From the NCBI GenBank assembly GCA_035295745.1, contig DATGIL010000054.1:101731-165730 (forward strand): 64,000 nucleotides of DNA, in the 5' to 3' direction. Below the pieces are notes generated by a model. That model was given only the letters and a program-made list of their open reading frames with translations, made no database searches and had not been told where the DNA came from. This DNA is from JAIQFL01 sp035295745 (lineage in GTDB: Bacteria > Acidobacteriota > Terriglobia > Bryobacterales > Bryobacteraceae). A program made the translations under genes and the position numbers. Below, piece after piece: positions 25,806 to 34,921 of this stretch. Position 1 is the first letter of the stretch, and each line of letters opens with the position of its first letter.

Positions 25806-27599
25806 TCAACACTGCCTCCTCACGGTGACCACGGTAATGTCGTCGTTCTGGCCCCATGCGCGGGCGGCTTCGGCGATTTCGCGTGCGGGCTGGACGCTGA
25901 TCGAACGGGTGCGCTCGAAGCCAAACAGCTCACGCTGCGCGTTGGCCGCCTCGACTACGCCATCCGAGACAAACGTCAGGGATGTGGCGCGGATGTCGGT
26001 TTCGGTATAGTCGGCCTCAGTCGTGACTCCGAGCGGCAACCCGCCATCCAACGCGACTTCGCATCCATCTGCGTACGGCTCCGGATGGCCGGCATTGGCC
26101 AGAACACAGCGTCCCGCGCGATCGATACGCGCCGCGATGCAGGTGACGAATCCGCCATCGAGACTCCCCACCAGCGCGCGGTTGATCTGCGCGAGTAATG
26201 CTGACGGAGAGAGATGCGTGTGCGACCGCAAGACTCCGACCAACATGGAAACCACCATCGCGGCCTTGAGGCCCTTGCCGCTCACGTCACCGACCGCGAC
26301 CAGCAGTTCGCCATCCGCCAGCGGAACCACCTGGTAGAAGTCGCCGCCAACCTCCTGAGCCGGAAGATATACCGCATCCACCGAAGAGTTCGCCGACGGT
26401 GCCGGCGTTGCGGAGAGCAACAGTTGCTGAATTCCACGCGCCGCTTCGATTTCGGAGTCCAGGCGCAGCTTTTCGCGCCGGTCCTGGCTCAGTCGCCGCA
26501 GCAGCAGGATCAACATCGAGGCGCCGAGGGCGCTTTGCGACAAGCTCGTGAGGCTCAGGGTCAGGTCTCCCACCGCGAAAGCGAGCGGAAAGAGATGGGG
26601 AGCGGGCAGAAGATTGTTCAGACCCGCGGCGACATAGCAAACGCACGGAACCACAATCCAGACGTTCTCGCGAACCGACGAGCGAACGGCGCCGAGACAC
26701 AGCCACGCAAGTGCTGCATACCATGGCGCAAGGAACAGGATCGTATAGGGGAACAGGATGTCCAGCGCCAGCGACACCACTGCCGTACCGCCTACCGCCC
26801 AAACCCGAAAGGAACCGAGGCGGAAGATGATTCTCAAAGCTGCGACGAGCAGCAAGAATGCGACCAGGTTGCAGGGCCGATACACGAGAAAAGTCCAAAG
26901 CGACGACCCTCCCACGGACACCACGAAGATCCCGATGCTTTCCACCAGACTTTGACCCAGCAGATAACCTGCAAAGAAGAGCAGATCCAGTCTCTGGCGT
27001 TCTCCAAGCCAGAGAAGCAGCAGACAGAGTCCGATGCCGAGTTGGACACAAACATTGGCGAGCGAAGGACTGATTTGCAGGCGCATCCGATTGCGGGCGG
27101 CCTCCACTGCCGCCGATGCGTACTCAGGGCCGCTTAGCCAATAGGGATCCCGTTCCGATATTCCCTGGCCGGTTCTGCCCCACATCATGTGGGACCCGCG
27201 GACGCGCAAGGCGAGGGTCACGGACGATTCCCGATGCAGCACGTCGCCCGGAATCCGGAAGGCGCGCGGCTGAGGATAGTGCAACTCGGACGAAGTGAAT
27301 GGACTAGTGCCGCCGATGTTGACGCCGTTGACGTATAGCTCGTAAACCTCGGAGATGAGGCCGATTGTCACATAGCAGTCTCCGCCGCATGAGGGCGTCG
27401 GAACTGTCCGCCTCAGCCAGAAGACGCCGGTATCGAGAGCACGCAGCGGTAGCGTCACGGCCGGCCAGTCGTGGTCGTCGGAATTCGGTTGCGACCACTG
27501 AGGATTGTCTCCGGCGTGCATCTTCCAGGCACCGTCGAGACTTATAGGCTGGGCAAGTGTGGCAGTCGCGAAGGCGCAGAGGAGGAGCAAAGTTTTCAC
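25806..27599 (-). CDS. 7TM receptor-like PP2C phosphatase, array member 11 (last)
   Basis: 597 residues, GTG start in a GTGA overlap with member 10. Signal peptide (LLLLCAFATATLAQ), then a jelly-roll starting ISLDGAWKMHAGDNPQWSQP with DDHDWPAVTLPLR and FWLRRTVPTPS. The ectodomain ends with DPYWLSGPEYAS instead of the DxGPYL seen in most others. Seven hydrophobic segments follow (about 200-380), then the SpoIIE domain: EVGGDFYQV, GDVSGKGLKAAMVVSML, SDGVVEA and GQNDDITVV all intact. Its catalytic half is close to those of members 9 and 5, while its ectodomain is not. It ends the co-directional series. Confidence 0.92.
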   Translation of the reverse strand: MKTLLLLCAFATATLAQPISLDGAWKMHAGDNPQWSQPNSDDHDWPAVTLPLRALDTGVFWLRRTVPTPSCGGDCYVTIGLISEVYELYVNGVNIGGTSPFTSSELHYPQPRAFRIPGDVLHRESSVTLALRVRGSHMMWGRTGQGISERDPYWLSGPEYASAAVEAARNRMRLQISPSLANVCVQLGIGLCLLLLWLGERQRLDLLFFAGYLLGQSLVESIGIFVVSVGGSSLWTFLVYRPCNLVAFLLLVAALRIIFRLGSFRVWAVGGTAVVSLALDILFPYTILFLAPWYAALAWLCLGAVRSSVRENVWIVVPCVCYVAAGLNNLLPAPHLFPLAFAVGDLTLSLTSLSQSALGASMLILLLRRLSQDRREKLRLDSEIEAARGIQQLLLSATPAPSANSSVDAVYLPAQEVGGDFYQVVPLADGELLVAVGDVSGKGLKAAMVVSMLVGVLRSHTHLSPSALLAQINRALVGSLDGGFVTCIAARIDRAGRCVLANAGHPEPYADGCEVALDGGLPLGVTTEADYTETDIRATSLTFVSDGVVEAANAQRELFGFERTRSISVQPAREIAEAARAWGQNDDITVVTVRRQC

Positions 27600-29473
27600 G
27601 CGGTGGCCCTCTTCACCGTCACCACCGTGATGTCGTCATTCTGTCCCCAGGCGCGGGCAGCTTCGGCGATCTCGCCCGCCGGCTTGGAACTGATCTCGCG
27701 AGTGCGCTCGAATCCGAACAACACCCGCGAGCCATTGGCCGCCTCCACGACGCCGTCGGAGAGGAACGTCAAGCCATCTGCCGGATCGAGAACCAACTCT
27801 GGATAGTTCACCTCCGCGGAAACCCCTAGCGGCAGACCGGCTACCGTCTCAATTTCGCGGCCTCCTGCGTATGGAGGCAGGTGCCCCGCGTTGGCTATGG
27901 TCACGGTTTGGCCGGGATCGAAGCGCGCGCAGCAGGCGGTGACGAATCCGCCTGGCAGGCTGCCCTGCAGGGATCGGTTGAGATTGGCGAGAACTTCGCC
28001 CGGCCGCCGGGAGCGCTCATTGCTCAAGGCACCCGAAATGTGACCGACCAGCAGGGCGGCGCGCAGTCCTTTACCGCTCACATCGCCGACAACCACCAAC
28101 AAGGAGGCGTCTTCACCGGGCAAAATGCGATAGAAATCACCGCCTACCTCGTTTGCCGGAATGTAGCTGGTTTCCACTTGGAAACCAGGAGTGTCTCCTC
28201 GTTTTCCCGCCAGCAGCGACTCCTGGACTAGATGAGCTGCCGCCAGATCCTGTTCGAGAGCCAATTGACGGTCCTTCTCACGACGGTGGCGCAGATACAA
28301 TACGGTCAAAGCCACGATGGCGAGCACCAGTTGTGCCACGTTACGCGGGTCAACCACCTGGCCGCCCACGGCGAGGTAGCGATGCCTGTCAGGCACCCCC
28401 AGCCAAACGAAGGCCTGAGTGTAATAGAACTGCGTGAGCGAAACCAGAAAGAGGGAGGCGGCGAGCCACCCGGACTCGCGATCATGCCGATCCCGCAAGA
28501 GGCTGACAGCCGCAACCACGGCCGCGCCCATGCACATCCAGATCTCGACCCATATTGCGTTGGGCGGCACGACCTCCAGTTGCCACCGGAAAGCGGCCGC
28601 AATCGCAGATCCCAACACGAATTGAGCGGCAGCGGTCCAGCGAAAGATTCGGGTGAGGGAGGGGCAGATGGTTCCCAGGAAGATCGACCAGAGCGCCCAT
28701 GACGAGAATTGCAGGAAAACCACGAGAGTTGCTCCGGCTGAACGTAGCGGGACATCTGCGTCGAGGGCCGCGATGCCAAGCAGCGGATAGGCAGCGTCAC
28801 AAAGGAGAGCCAGTCCAAGCCAGAGGTTTTCTTTCCTTCGGCGGTCTGGCAGAAAGGCGGCCAGGCTCAACAGTCCGCCAGCCAACAGACAAAGGTAGAC
28901 GAACTGATTCGCCTCGTAACTTTGGGACGACGCCAGCCTCCGCAGTTCCTGCCGGATTTCGAGTAGGCTGGCCGGGCCGATTTCTGGTATATGCGGCAAG
29001 CTCATGGCGCCGGTTGCCGAGAAGGCCGTGTGGTTGGTCCTGGTCTTTCCAGTCCAGCGCCGGATCGCCACGTGGACACGTCCGCGGGGCCGGTCCTCAG
29101 GGAAGCGCATGGTGAGATGACGAGGGAACCGGCTTACGGGAGGCGGTCCCCAATACCCGAACGTACCAATCCGGACTCCGTCGATGAAGACATCGAAGAC
29201 TTCATCGATCGGGGGCAGCGCAATCCCCAGTTGCGCGGATGGCGCCGCGGGCAGGTCCGCCACACCCCGATATCATCTCATTCCTGCAAAGAAGGGCTGG
29301 GCTGAATTGTGCCGGGTCGGCCAATGCGACGCCTCCCAAGTGGAGTCGTCGAAGTCCGGCGCGGCCCAGCGGGGGTCGTCGCCCACATGCATCCGCCATT
29401 TCTCAACGGTGACGATGCCGTCGGCAGCGGCGAGTGGACAGGCGACGAGCATCGCGAGAACAAACGCTTTCAT
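27596..29473 (-). pseudogene. 7TM receptor-like PP2C phosphatase, array member 10, broken by an in-frame TGA
   Basis: 625 codons read continuously from ATG 29473 (signal peptide MKAFVLAMLVACPLAAA) to 27596 except for TGA at 29273-29275, codon 67. The flanking residues FAGMR-stop-YRGVADLP align with the WLRR-x-V motif of the siblings, so the lost residue is almost certainly Trp (TGG to TGA). The downstream part is perfect: seven membrane segments, EVGGDFYRIL, GDVSGKGLRAALLV, SDGVVEA and GQNDDITVV. A GTG at 29263 could restart translation but would lack the signal peptide. The catalytic domain resembles member 1 (SNERSR type). Recent inactivation or a sequencing error are both possible. Confidence 0.85.
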
Positions 29474-31329
29474 GCAGACCTCCTCACGGTGACCACCGTG
29501 ATGTCGTCGTTCTGTCCCCATGCGCGGGCGGCTTCGGCGATTTCGCGTGCCGGCTTGGCGCTGATGGTGCGGGTACGGTCGAAACCAAAGAGTTCGCGTT
29601 TGCCGTTCGCTGCTTCGACCACGCCATCGGAGACAAACGTGAAGGATGCGGCGCGCACTTCAGTTTCGGGATACATGGCGTCGGCAGCGACTCCGAGCGG
29701 CAAACCGCCATGCAGCGCGACTTCGTGTCCATCCGCGTAAGGCTGCAGATGACCGGCATTGGCCAGAACGCAGCGTCCCGCGCCGTCGATCCGCGCCGCG
29801 ATGCACGTGACGAATCCGCCATCCAGACTTCCCACCAGGGTGCGGTTGATCTGCCCCAGTAAGGCCGAGGGTGCGAGGTGCTGATGCGAACGCAAGACTC
29901 CGACCACCATGGACACCACCATGGCGGCCTTGAGTCCTTTGCCGCTCACATCACCGACCGCCACCAGCAGGTCGCCGCCATGCAACGGAAGCACCTGGTA
30001 GAAGTCGCCGCCCACTTCCGTTGCCGGGTGGTAGACGGCGTCGATGCCCTCCGTAGCTCCCGTGAAGAGCAGGCGTTGCACGGCGCCCGCGGCCGCCATC
30101 TCTTCCGCCAGCCTCAGTTTTTCGCGACGATCCGCGGCAATACGACGGAACAGAAGCGTCGTGATCGCCAGCGCCAGAACGACGTAGGCGGCGTAGTATG
30201 CACTTAACCGAAAGCCGCCACCCTGCCACACAGCAGTGAGCAACCTCGGACCGCCGGCCACGAACGGATTCGGCACGTGGAGAATCGTCACAACGCCGAT
30301 CGCGATTGCGAGAAAACGTGAGATCGCGTCCCGCCTTGCGCCCAGCAAAAGTGCGCCCAGCATCCAAAGACAGATCAGATCCACCGCGTCGATGCCAATC
30401 GCCAATACTTCGTACGTGCCAGACAACCCGGTATAGTCGCCATCTCTCAGCAGGACGAGGCAGTTGATGGCGGCGTGGCCCAAGGTGGGTATCCAGATCG
30501 CGATCCCGAGCCAGCGGGGGATACGGCGTTCGCAAACCCTCGCGGCGAGGAGCAGCAGGAATGGGCCGGTAGCCGTCAACGTCGGACCGAAAATCACCGC
30601 AACCCCGTGAGACCAATCCAGGGCGAGCGAGAGCCATGAGGGTAAGGAGTGTAGGCATTCCGTCAGAAGGAAGCCTGCCAGATAAAGAAGCTCTGTCCTG
30701 CTACGGTCGCTGAACCAGGTCAACAGCACAACCGAAATGATGACCAGGTCGAAGACTCCCGCCGCCACATCGGTCACGGCGAGACGATCCCGCCTTTCCA
30801 TACCCAATGCCGCTGGATTTGCCGGAACGTTGGAGCGGTCGCTGAGCAGGTACGGGCCTTCGTCCGGAATTCCGTTGAAGTTCCGATAGCTTGGCCCGTT
30901 GTAAACCATTCGCCAGAAGCGAATCGCGATCGTCAGGTCGCTCCCGGCGGAGCAAAGTCCGCCGGGGATCTCGAACGTGCGCGGCCGGACCACATGCGTC
31001 GCGCTGAGCCGGTATTCGCCGTTGGCTCCAATCCGCCGCCCATTGACGAACACTTCGTAATTCTCGATGAACGGCCCGAAGGTGAACGCGAGTCGGGACG
31101 TGTTGGCGCCTTCCGGAATATGGACACGCTTGCGAAGCCAGTGAGAGCCAAATGGCGGATCGTCGCGCCGGGGAAGCGGGAACACGGACCAGTCGTGGTC
31201 ATCGAGGGCCGGATCGGCAAAGGCTGGGTTGTCCGCCGTGTTGAAGCGCCAGTCGCCCGCGAGATCGAGATATAGGGGAAACTGGGCGAACAGCGGAACC
31301 GCGAGAGCGAAAAACAGACAGCGCTTCAT
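29470..31329 (-). CDS. 7TM receptor-like PP2C phosphatase, array member 9
   Basis: 619 residues from ATG 31329; a much longer open frame upstream is only the shadow of member 8. Signal peptide MKRCLFFALAVPLFAQ. The jelly-roll begins LYLDLAGDWRFNTADNPAFA, with LDDHDWSVFPLPRRD, HWLRKRVHIPEG, YEVFVNGRRIGANGEY and the pre-membrane motif DEGPYLLSDRSN. After seven membrane segments a coiled linker (RREKLRLAEEMAAAGAVQRLL) joins the SpoIIE domain (EVGGDFYQV, GDVSGKGLKAAM, GQNDDITVV). Its stop TGA is preceded by GTG-AGG-AGG-TCT-GC, so the AGGAGG of its own coding end is the binding site of member 10. Confidence 0.95.
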   Translation of the reverse strand: MKRCLFFALAVPLFAQFPLYLDLAGDWRFNTADNPAFADPALDDHDWSVFPLPRRDDPPFGSHWLRKRVHIPEGANTSRLAFTFGPFIENYEVFVNGRRIGANGEYRLSATHVVRPRTFEIPGGLCSAGSDLTIAIRFWRMVYNGPSYRNFNGIPDEGPYLLSDRSNVPANPAALGMERRDRLAVTDVAAGVFDLVIISVVLLTWFSDRSRTELLYLAGFLLTECLHSLPSWLSLALDWSHGVAVIFGPTLTATGPFLLLLAARVCERRIPRWLGIAIWIPTLGHAAINCLVLLRDGDYTGLSGTYEVLAIGIDAVDLICLWMLGALLLGARRDAISRFLAIAIGVVTILHVPNPFVAGGPRLLTAVWQGGGFRLSAYYAAYVVLALAITTLLFRRIAADRREKLRLAEEMAAAGAVQRLLFTGATEGIDAVYHPATEVGGDFYQVLPLHGGDLLVAVGDVSGKGLKAAMVVSMVVGVLRSHQHLAPSALLGQINRTLVGSLDGGFVTCIAARIDGAGRCVLANAGHLQPYADGHEVALHGGLPLGVAADAMYPETEVRAASFTFVSDGVVEAANGKRELFGFDRTRTISAKPAREIAEAARAWGQNDDITVVTVRRSA

Positions 31330-33197
31330 GCGGTCCTCCTGATCGTGACCGCCGTGATGTCGTCGTTCTGTCCCCATACGCGGGCGGTTTCGGCGATCGT
31401 AGCCGCAGACTTCGCGGAGATCTCGCGCGCACGTTCGAAACCGAAGAGTTCGCCGCGCGCATTGGTCGCTTCGATGACGCCGTCGGAGACGAGAGTCATC
31501 TGGCGGGACAAAGGCAATTCGCATTCGCCATACACTGCCGACGCGTCGACACCGAGCGGAAGGCCCGGAGGTAGATCGGCCTCGATGCCGTCCAGATAAG
31601 GCATAGGATGACCGGCATTGGCGATTACGATACCGCCGTTCACGCCGATTTGCGCGGCGCAGCAAGTGACGAATCCACCTTGCGTCTGTCCGGCGAGCGC
31701 GGAGTTCAGGGCGGCGAGCACTTTGGCGGGAGCCCGTTCCGGCGTGTTGCGCAATACGCCGACCAGCATCGAAACCAGCATGGCGGCTTTCAATCCCTTG
31801 CCCGACACATCGCCTAGCACGATGGTCTGGCCGTCTAGCACGTAGTAGAAATCGCCGCCGACTTCCTGTGCAGGTTGGTATACGGCGTCGAGAACGAGGC
31901 CAGGCTGCCGCAGGTCTGAGCCTTGCAATAGCAACTGTTGGACGATCCGCGCCGCTTCGAGTTCGCGAGTGAGCCGCTGCTGCTCCTGGCGGTCCACGAT
32001 CGCGCTGCGAATCAGTAGCGCAAGAATGAGGACGCAGACGGGGAGTTGAAACACATCGTAGGGATCCCAGCAATAACCGCGCCAGAAGAACACTCCGGGC
32101 AATAAGGTCGGAGTACGCAGCACCTGGCCGGACCAATAGTCGAGATTCTGCAGCACCGGCACAATCAACGCACCACGGATGGCGTGTTCTCCCCAGGTAA
32201 ACCGGCGGTTCGGCCGGGGCCTCCATTCCCAGAGGATTATTCCCAGGGTCAGACAGGTACACCAGTAGTTGGTGATCTTGAAACTATCAGAGCGATGCCA
32301 TCCAACCAGGTAGGCGATCGGCGCCTCGGCCCAGCCGAGCCAGAGTGCCCACCGGGGCCAGCGCGCACGGACGCCGAGTGCGCGCAGCACAACCTCGCCG
32401 AAGGAGGGAAATAAGAATCCGTTGTTCAGATAATTCAGGATCACGAGTCGTGGGCTGAAGGGATGGGACCAAGGCGTCAACAGTTGGAACAGGGACAACA
32501 ATTCGCCCATTCTCCCGATACCGACCAGGGAGAACCACCACAGTTCCTTACGCTTCCGATCTCCCATCCACCCGAGGAAGCTCAGCGCCGCGATCCCCAG
32601 AAAAAATACCGCCAATCCGAAAAGGGGAGCGATCTCGACCTTATGCCGGTCGATCGCTTGGACACCGGCGTTTAGTGGCGCGTTGATCCGGTAGGTCAGC
32701 AGATAAGGTCCGCGGTCCGGGATTCGCCAGAGAGGATGCATGCTTCTGCCCGATTGCAAACGGATCGCGATCAGCAGGGCTCGCGTCTCGAATCGCGGGA
32801 GCGGGAAGCTCAGCGGCCGGCTGATTTGCGCCTCCGTATCCGACTGGGCACTCGGTGAGGCTCCTGCTCGTTTGCCGTTGATGTAGATTTCGTATTGGAG
32901 CTGTATCGTGCCAACAGTCAGGGCGAGATTGGAGCGATCGGTTTCTTGGGGAAGTTCGATCTTTTTTCGCATCCATCCGCTGTGCACCAAAAGCCCGTTA
33001 GGGAAGCGCTCACCGGCCGGGAGGCCTACCGTTGGCCATGCGCTGTCATCGAAATCGGGCGACGCGAACTCTGGCTGGTCCTGATTGACCAGGATGCGCC
33101 AATCGCCGCTCAAATCGATCCAGAGAGCATTCTGCCCCAGCGCCGCGGAGGGAACCAGAAAAAGGGCGAGGAGAAGAGTGGACGCGATGCGCTTCAT
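31326..33197 (-). CDS. 7TM receptor-like PP2C phosphatase, array member 8
   Basis: 623 residues. Signal peptide MKRIASTLLLALFLVPSAALG; jelly-roll LWIDLSGDWRILVNQDQPEF, FDDSAWPTVGLPAGE, GWMRKKIELPQ (Met in place of Leu), YEIYINGKRAGASPS and DRGPYLLTYRIN. The membrane part includes an unusually Trp-rich stretch (WPRWALWLGWAEAPIAYLVGW). The SpoIIE domain lacks the acidic loop before the second motif: YVLDGQTIVLGDVSGKGLKAAML is several residues shorter than in the siblings. It keeps SDGVIEA and GQNDDITAV. ATGA overlap on both sides; AGGAGG within the final codons precedes member 9. Confidence 0.95.
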   Translation of the reverse strand: MKRIASTLLLALFLVPSAALGQNALWIDLSGDWRILVNQDQPEFASPDFDDSAWPTVGLPAGERFPNGLLVHSGWMRKKIELPQETDRSNLALTVGTIQLQYEIYINGKRAGASPSAQSDTEAQISRPLSFPLPRFETRALLIAIRLQSGRSMHPLWRIPDRGPYLLTYRINAPLNAGVQAIDRHKVEIAPLFGLAVFFLGIAALSFLGWMGDRKRKELWWFSLVGIGRMGELLSLFQLLTPWSHPFSPRLVILNYLNNGFLFPSFGEVVLRALGVRARWPRWALWLGWAEAPIAYLVGWHRSDSFKITNYWCTCLTLGIILWEWRPRPNRRFTWGEHAIRGALIVPVLQNLDYWSGQVLRTPTLLPGVFFWRGYCWDPYDVFQLPVCVLILALLIRSAIVDRQEQQRLTRELEAARIVQQLLLQGSDLRQPGLVLDAVYQPAQEVGGDFYYVLDGQTIVLGDVSGKGLKAAMLVSMLVGVLRNTPERAPAKVLAALNSALAGQTQGGFVTCCAAQIGVNGGIVIANAGHPMPYLDGIEADLPPGLPLGVDASAVYGECELPLSRQMTLVSDGVIEATNARGELFGFERAREISAKSAATIAETARVWGQNDDITAVTIRRTA

Positions 33198-34921
33198 GCG
33201 GTCCTCCGCACCGTGACAACAGTGATGTCGTCATTCTGTCCCCAAGCCCGTGCGGCTTCCGCGATTTCCCGGGCGGATTGGCGCGACACGGACGTGGTGC
33301 GGTCGAACCCGAACAACTCGCCCTTCGCGTTGGCCGCTTCGATCACGCCGTCGGAGACGAGCGTAAGTTCCGAATCCAGCCGGAACGCGGTCTCTTCGTA
33401 GGCTGTCCCGGCAACGACGCCAAGTGGTAAACCGGGCCCAGTTTCCACCTCGATACCGCCGCGATAGGCCGCCGGGTGTCCGGCATTGGCCAGCCGCGCG
33501 CCGCCCTCCGGTTCCAGTCGAAGGAGGGTGGCAGTCACGAAACCGCGATCCGCGCCCGCGGCGCACAGCACTGCGTTGAGTTCGCTGAGAATGTCCGCCG
33601 GATTCTGGGCGCGCCGATTTCGCAAAGCCCCGATAATCATCGACACGACCATGGCCGCCTTCAGGCCCTTGCCGCTCACGTCGCCGATCGCGATCGACAG
33701 CGTCCTGTCGCTCGCCCGGTCGACGAAATAAAAATCACCGCCCACTTCCTGGGCGGGCTCGTATACGGCGTCGACTGCGAATCGTTCACTCCATTCCGTG
33801 GGAGTGGGCAAAAGCAGTTGCTGCACCGTTCGCGCCGCTTCCAGTTCCCCCTCCAGGCGCTGGCGCTCGCGGCGATCGAGCGCGAAGCGGCGCATAAAAT
33901 ACAAAATCACCGCAAGCGCGAAACTCACGTTGATGATTCCGAGCAATGGCCATGTGCCCGCGGGAGAGTCGAATACCAGAGGGCGGTTCGCCAGGATCGA
34001 CCAGCCCGGAGCCTCCACGTACAGAGCGAGGAGCACGACGGCGATTCTGCCTGCTCCCTTTGATTTCGGGACGTTCAGGAGTACGATCGCCGCGGCGGCC
34101 AGATTGATCCAAGGGGAAATCCTCTGCCCGGATGTCGGCAGAAACAAGAGGATCGCCCAAGCCACCAGGACAGCCACGACCCACCGCTGCGCATCCTTGC
34201 GCCAAATGGAAAGCGCCAGACACGTCAGGGTGGCCGGAGGCAAAAAATGAAGGCGCAGCGGCAGGTCCTGGAAAAAGGAAGATTCGTTGTAGCCGCTGTA
34301 AAGCACGTAGAGCGCCGCCCAAACGAGGGCCATATACCGGCGACCCGATACGAACCAGACGATGAGGAGGGCAAAGGCCTGTGCAGTTTGGAAGCCGGCG
34401 AGCAGCACGTACGGTCCCAATCGCGATCGCACGCGGGCCGAAGCATCTTCGAGAGCTCGCACAACCCAGGACTCGGGCGCGGCGAGGTACGGCCCGGCAT
34501 CCAGATACGGGGCGGTGGGACCAAACTGCGTGAAATCGATATGGACCGCGGCCGTGATACGGCCCGGGCCAGGCGGCAATGGGTAAACCTTCGGGCGTAC
34601 ACCGGCACGATCCGAATCACCGTTCGGCGATGCAACCGGACGGGCTCGACTGCCGTTCAAATAGAGCGTGTAGTTTCCGGTGAGCCCCAGGATGAGCACG
34701 CTGGCACGATCGGGCTTTTCAAAGCTCTTCCGCAGCCAGGTGCCAGCGGGCAGCTTCGTCATGCCGAGAGGCATCTCGACGGCCGGCCAAGACGAGTCAT
34801 CGTAATCCGGGCGCGCCGCCTCGACGCCGGCTGTTGCACTCGTTCGCCACTCGCCCGAGAGGTCGGCAAAGCTCTGGCCCATAAGGGGGAGCGAGATCAG
34901 CAGCGCCACCATGAATCTCAC
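33194..34921 (-). CDS. 7TM receptor-like PP2C phosphatase, array member 7
   Basis: 575 residues, the shortest intact member, with GTG start (GTGA overlap with member 6) and signal peptide MRFMVALLISLPLMG. The ectodomain is compact: FADLSGEWRTSATAG, DYDDSSWPAVEMPLG, TWLRKSFEKPD, YTLYLNGSRARPVA and DAGPYLAAPES. Membrane segments are shorter-looped than in siblings. The catalytic domain has EVGGDFYFVDRASDRTLSIA, GDVSGKGLKAAMVVSMIIGALRN, GFVTATLLRLEPEG (no Cys pair), SDGVIEA and GQNDDITVV. Its last codons (GTG-CGG-AGG) carry a binding site for member 8. Confidence 0.95.
   Translation of the reverse strand: MRFMVALLISLPLMGQSFADLSGEWRTSATAGVEAARPDYDDSSWPAVEMPLGMTKLPAGTWLRKSFEKPDRASVLILGLTGNYTLYLNGSRARPVASPNGDSDRAGVRPKVYPLPPGPGRITAAVHIDFTQFGPTAPYLDAGPYLAAPESWVVRALEDASARVRSRLGPYVLLAGFQTAQAFALLIVWFVSGRRYMALVWAALYVLYSGYNESSFFQDLPLRLHFLPPATLTCLALSIWRKDAQRWVVAVLVAWAILLFLPTSGQRISPWINLAAAAIVLLNVPKSKGAGRIAVVLLALYVEAPGWSILANRPLVFDSPAGTWPLLGIINVSFALAVILYFMRRFALDRRERQRLEGELEAARTVQQLLLPTPTEWSERFAVDAVYEPAQEVGGDFYFVDRASDRTLSIAIGDVSGKGLKAAMVVSMIIGALRNRRAQNPADILSELNAVLCAAGADRGFVTATLLRLEPEGGARLANAGHPAAYRGGIEVETGPGLPLGVVAGTAYEETAFRLDSELTLVSDGVIEAANAKGELFGFDRTTSVSRQSAREIAEAARAWGQNDDITVVTVRRTA

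Noticed and set aside
29470..32262. A 930-codon open frame that seems to encode one giant protein
   Set aside because: The first 310 codons are the antisense-like shadow of array member 8 in another frame; the signal peptide and sibling alignment place the true start at 31329.
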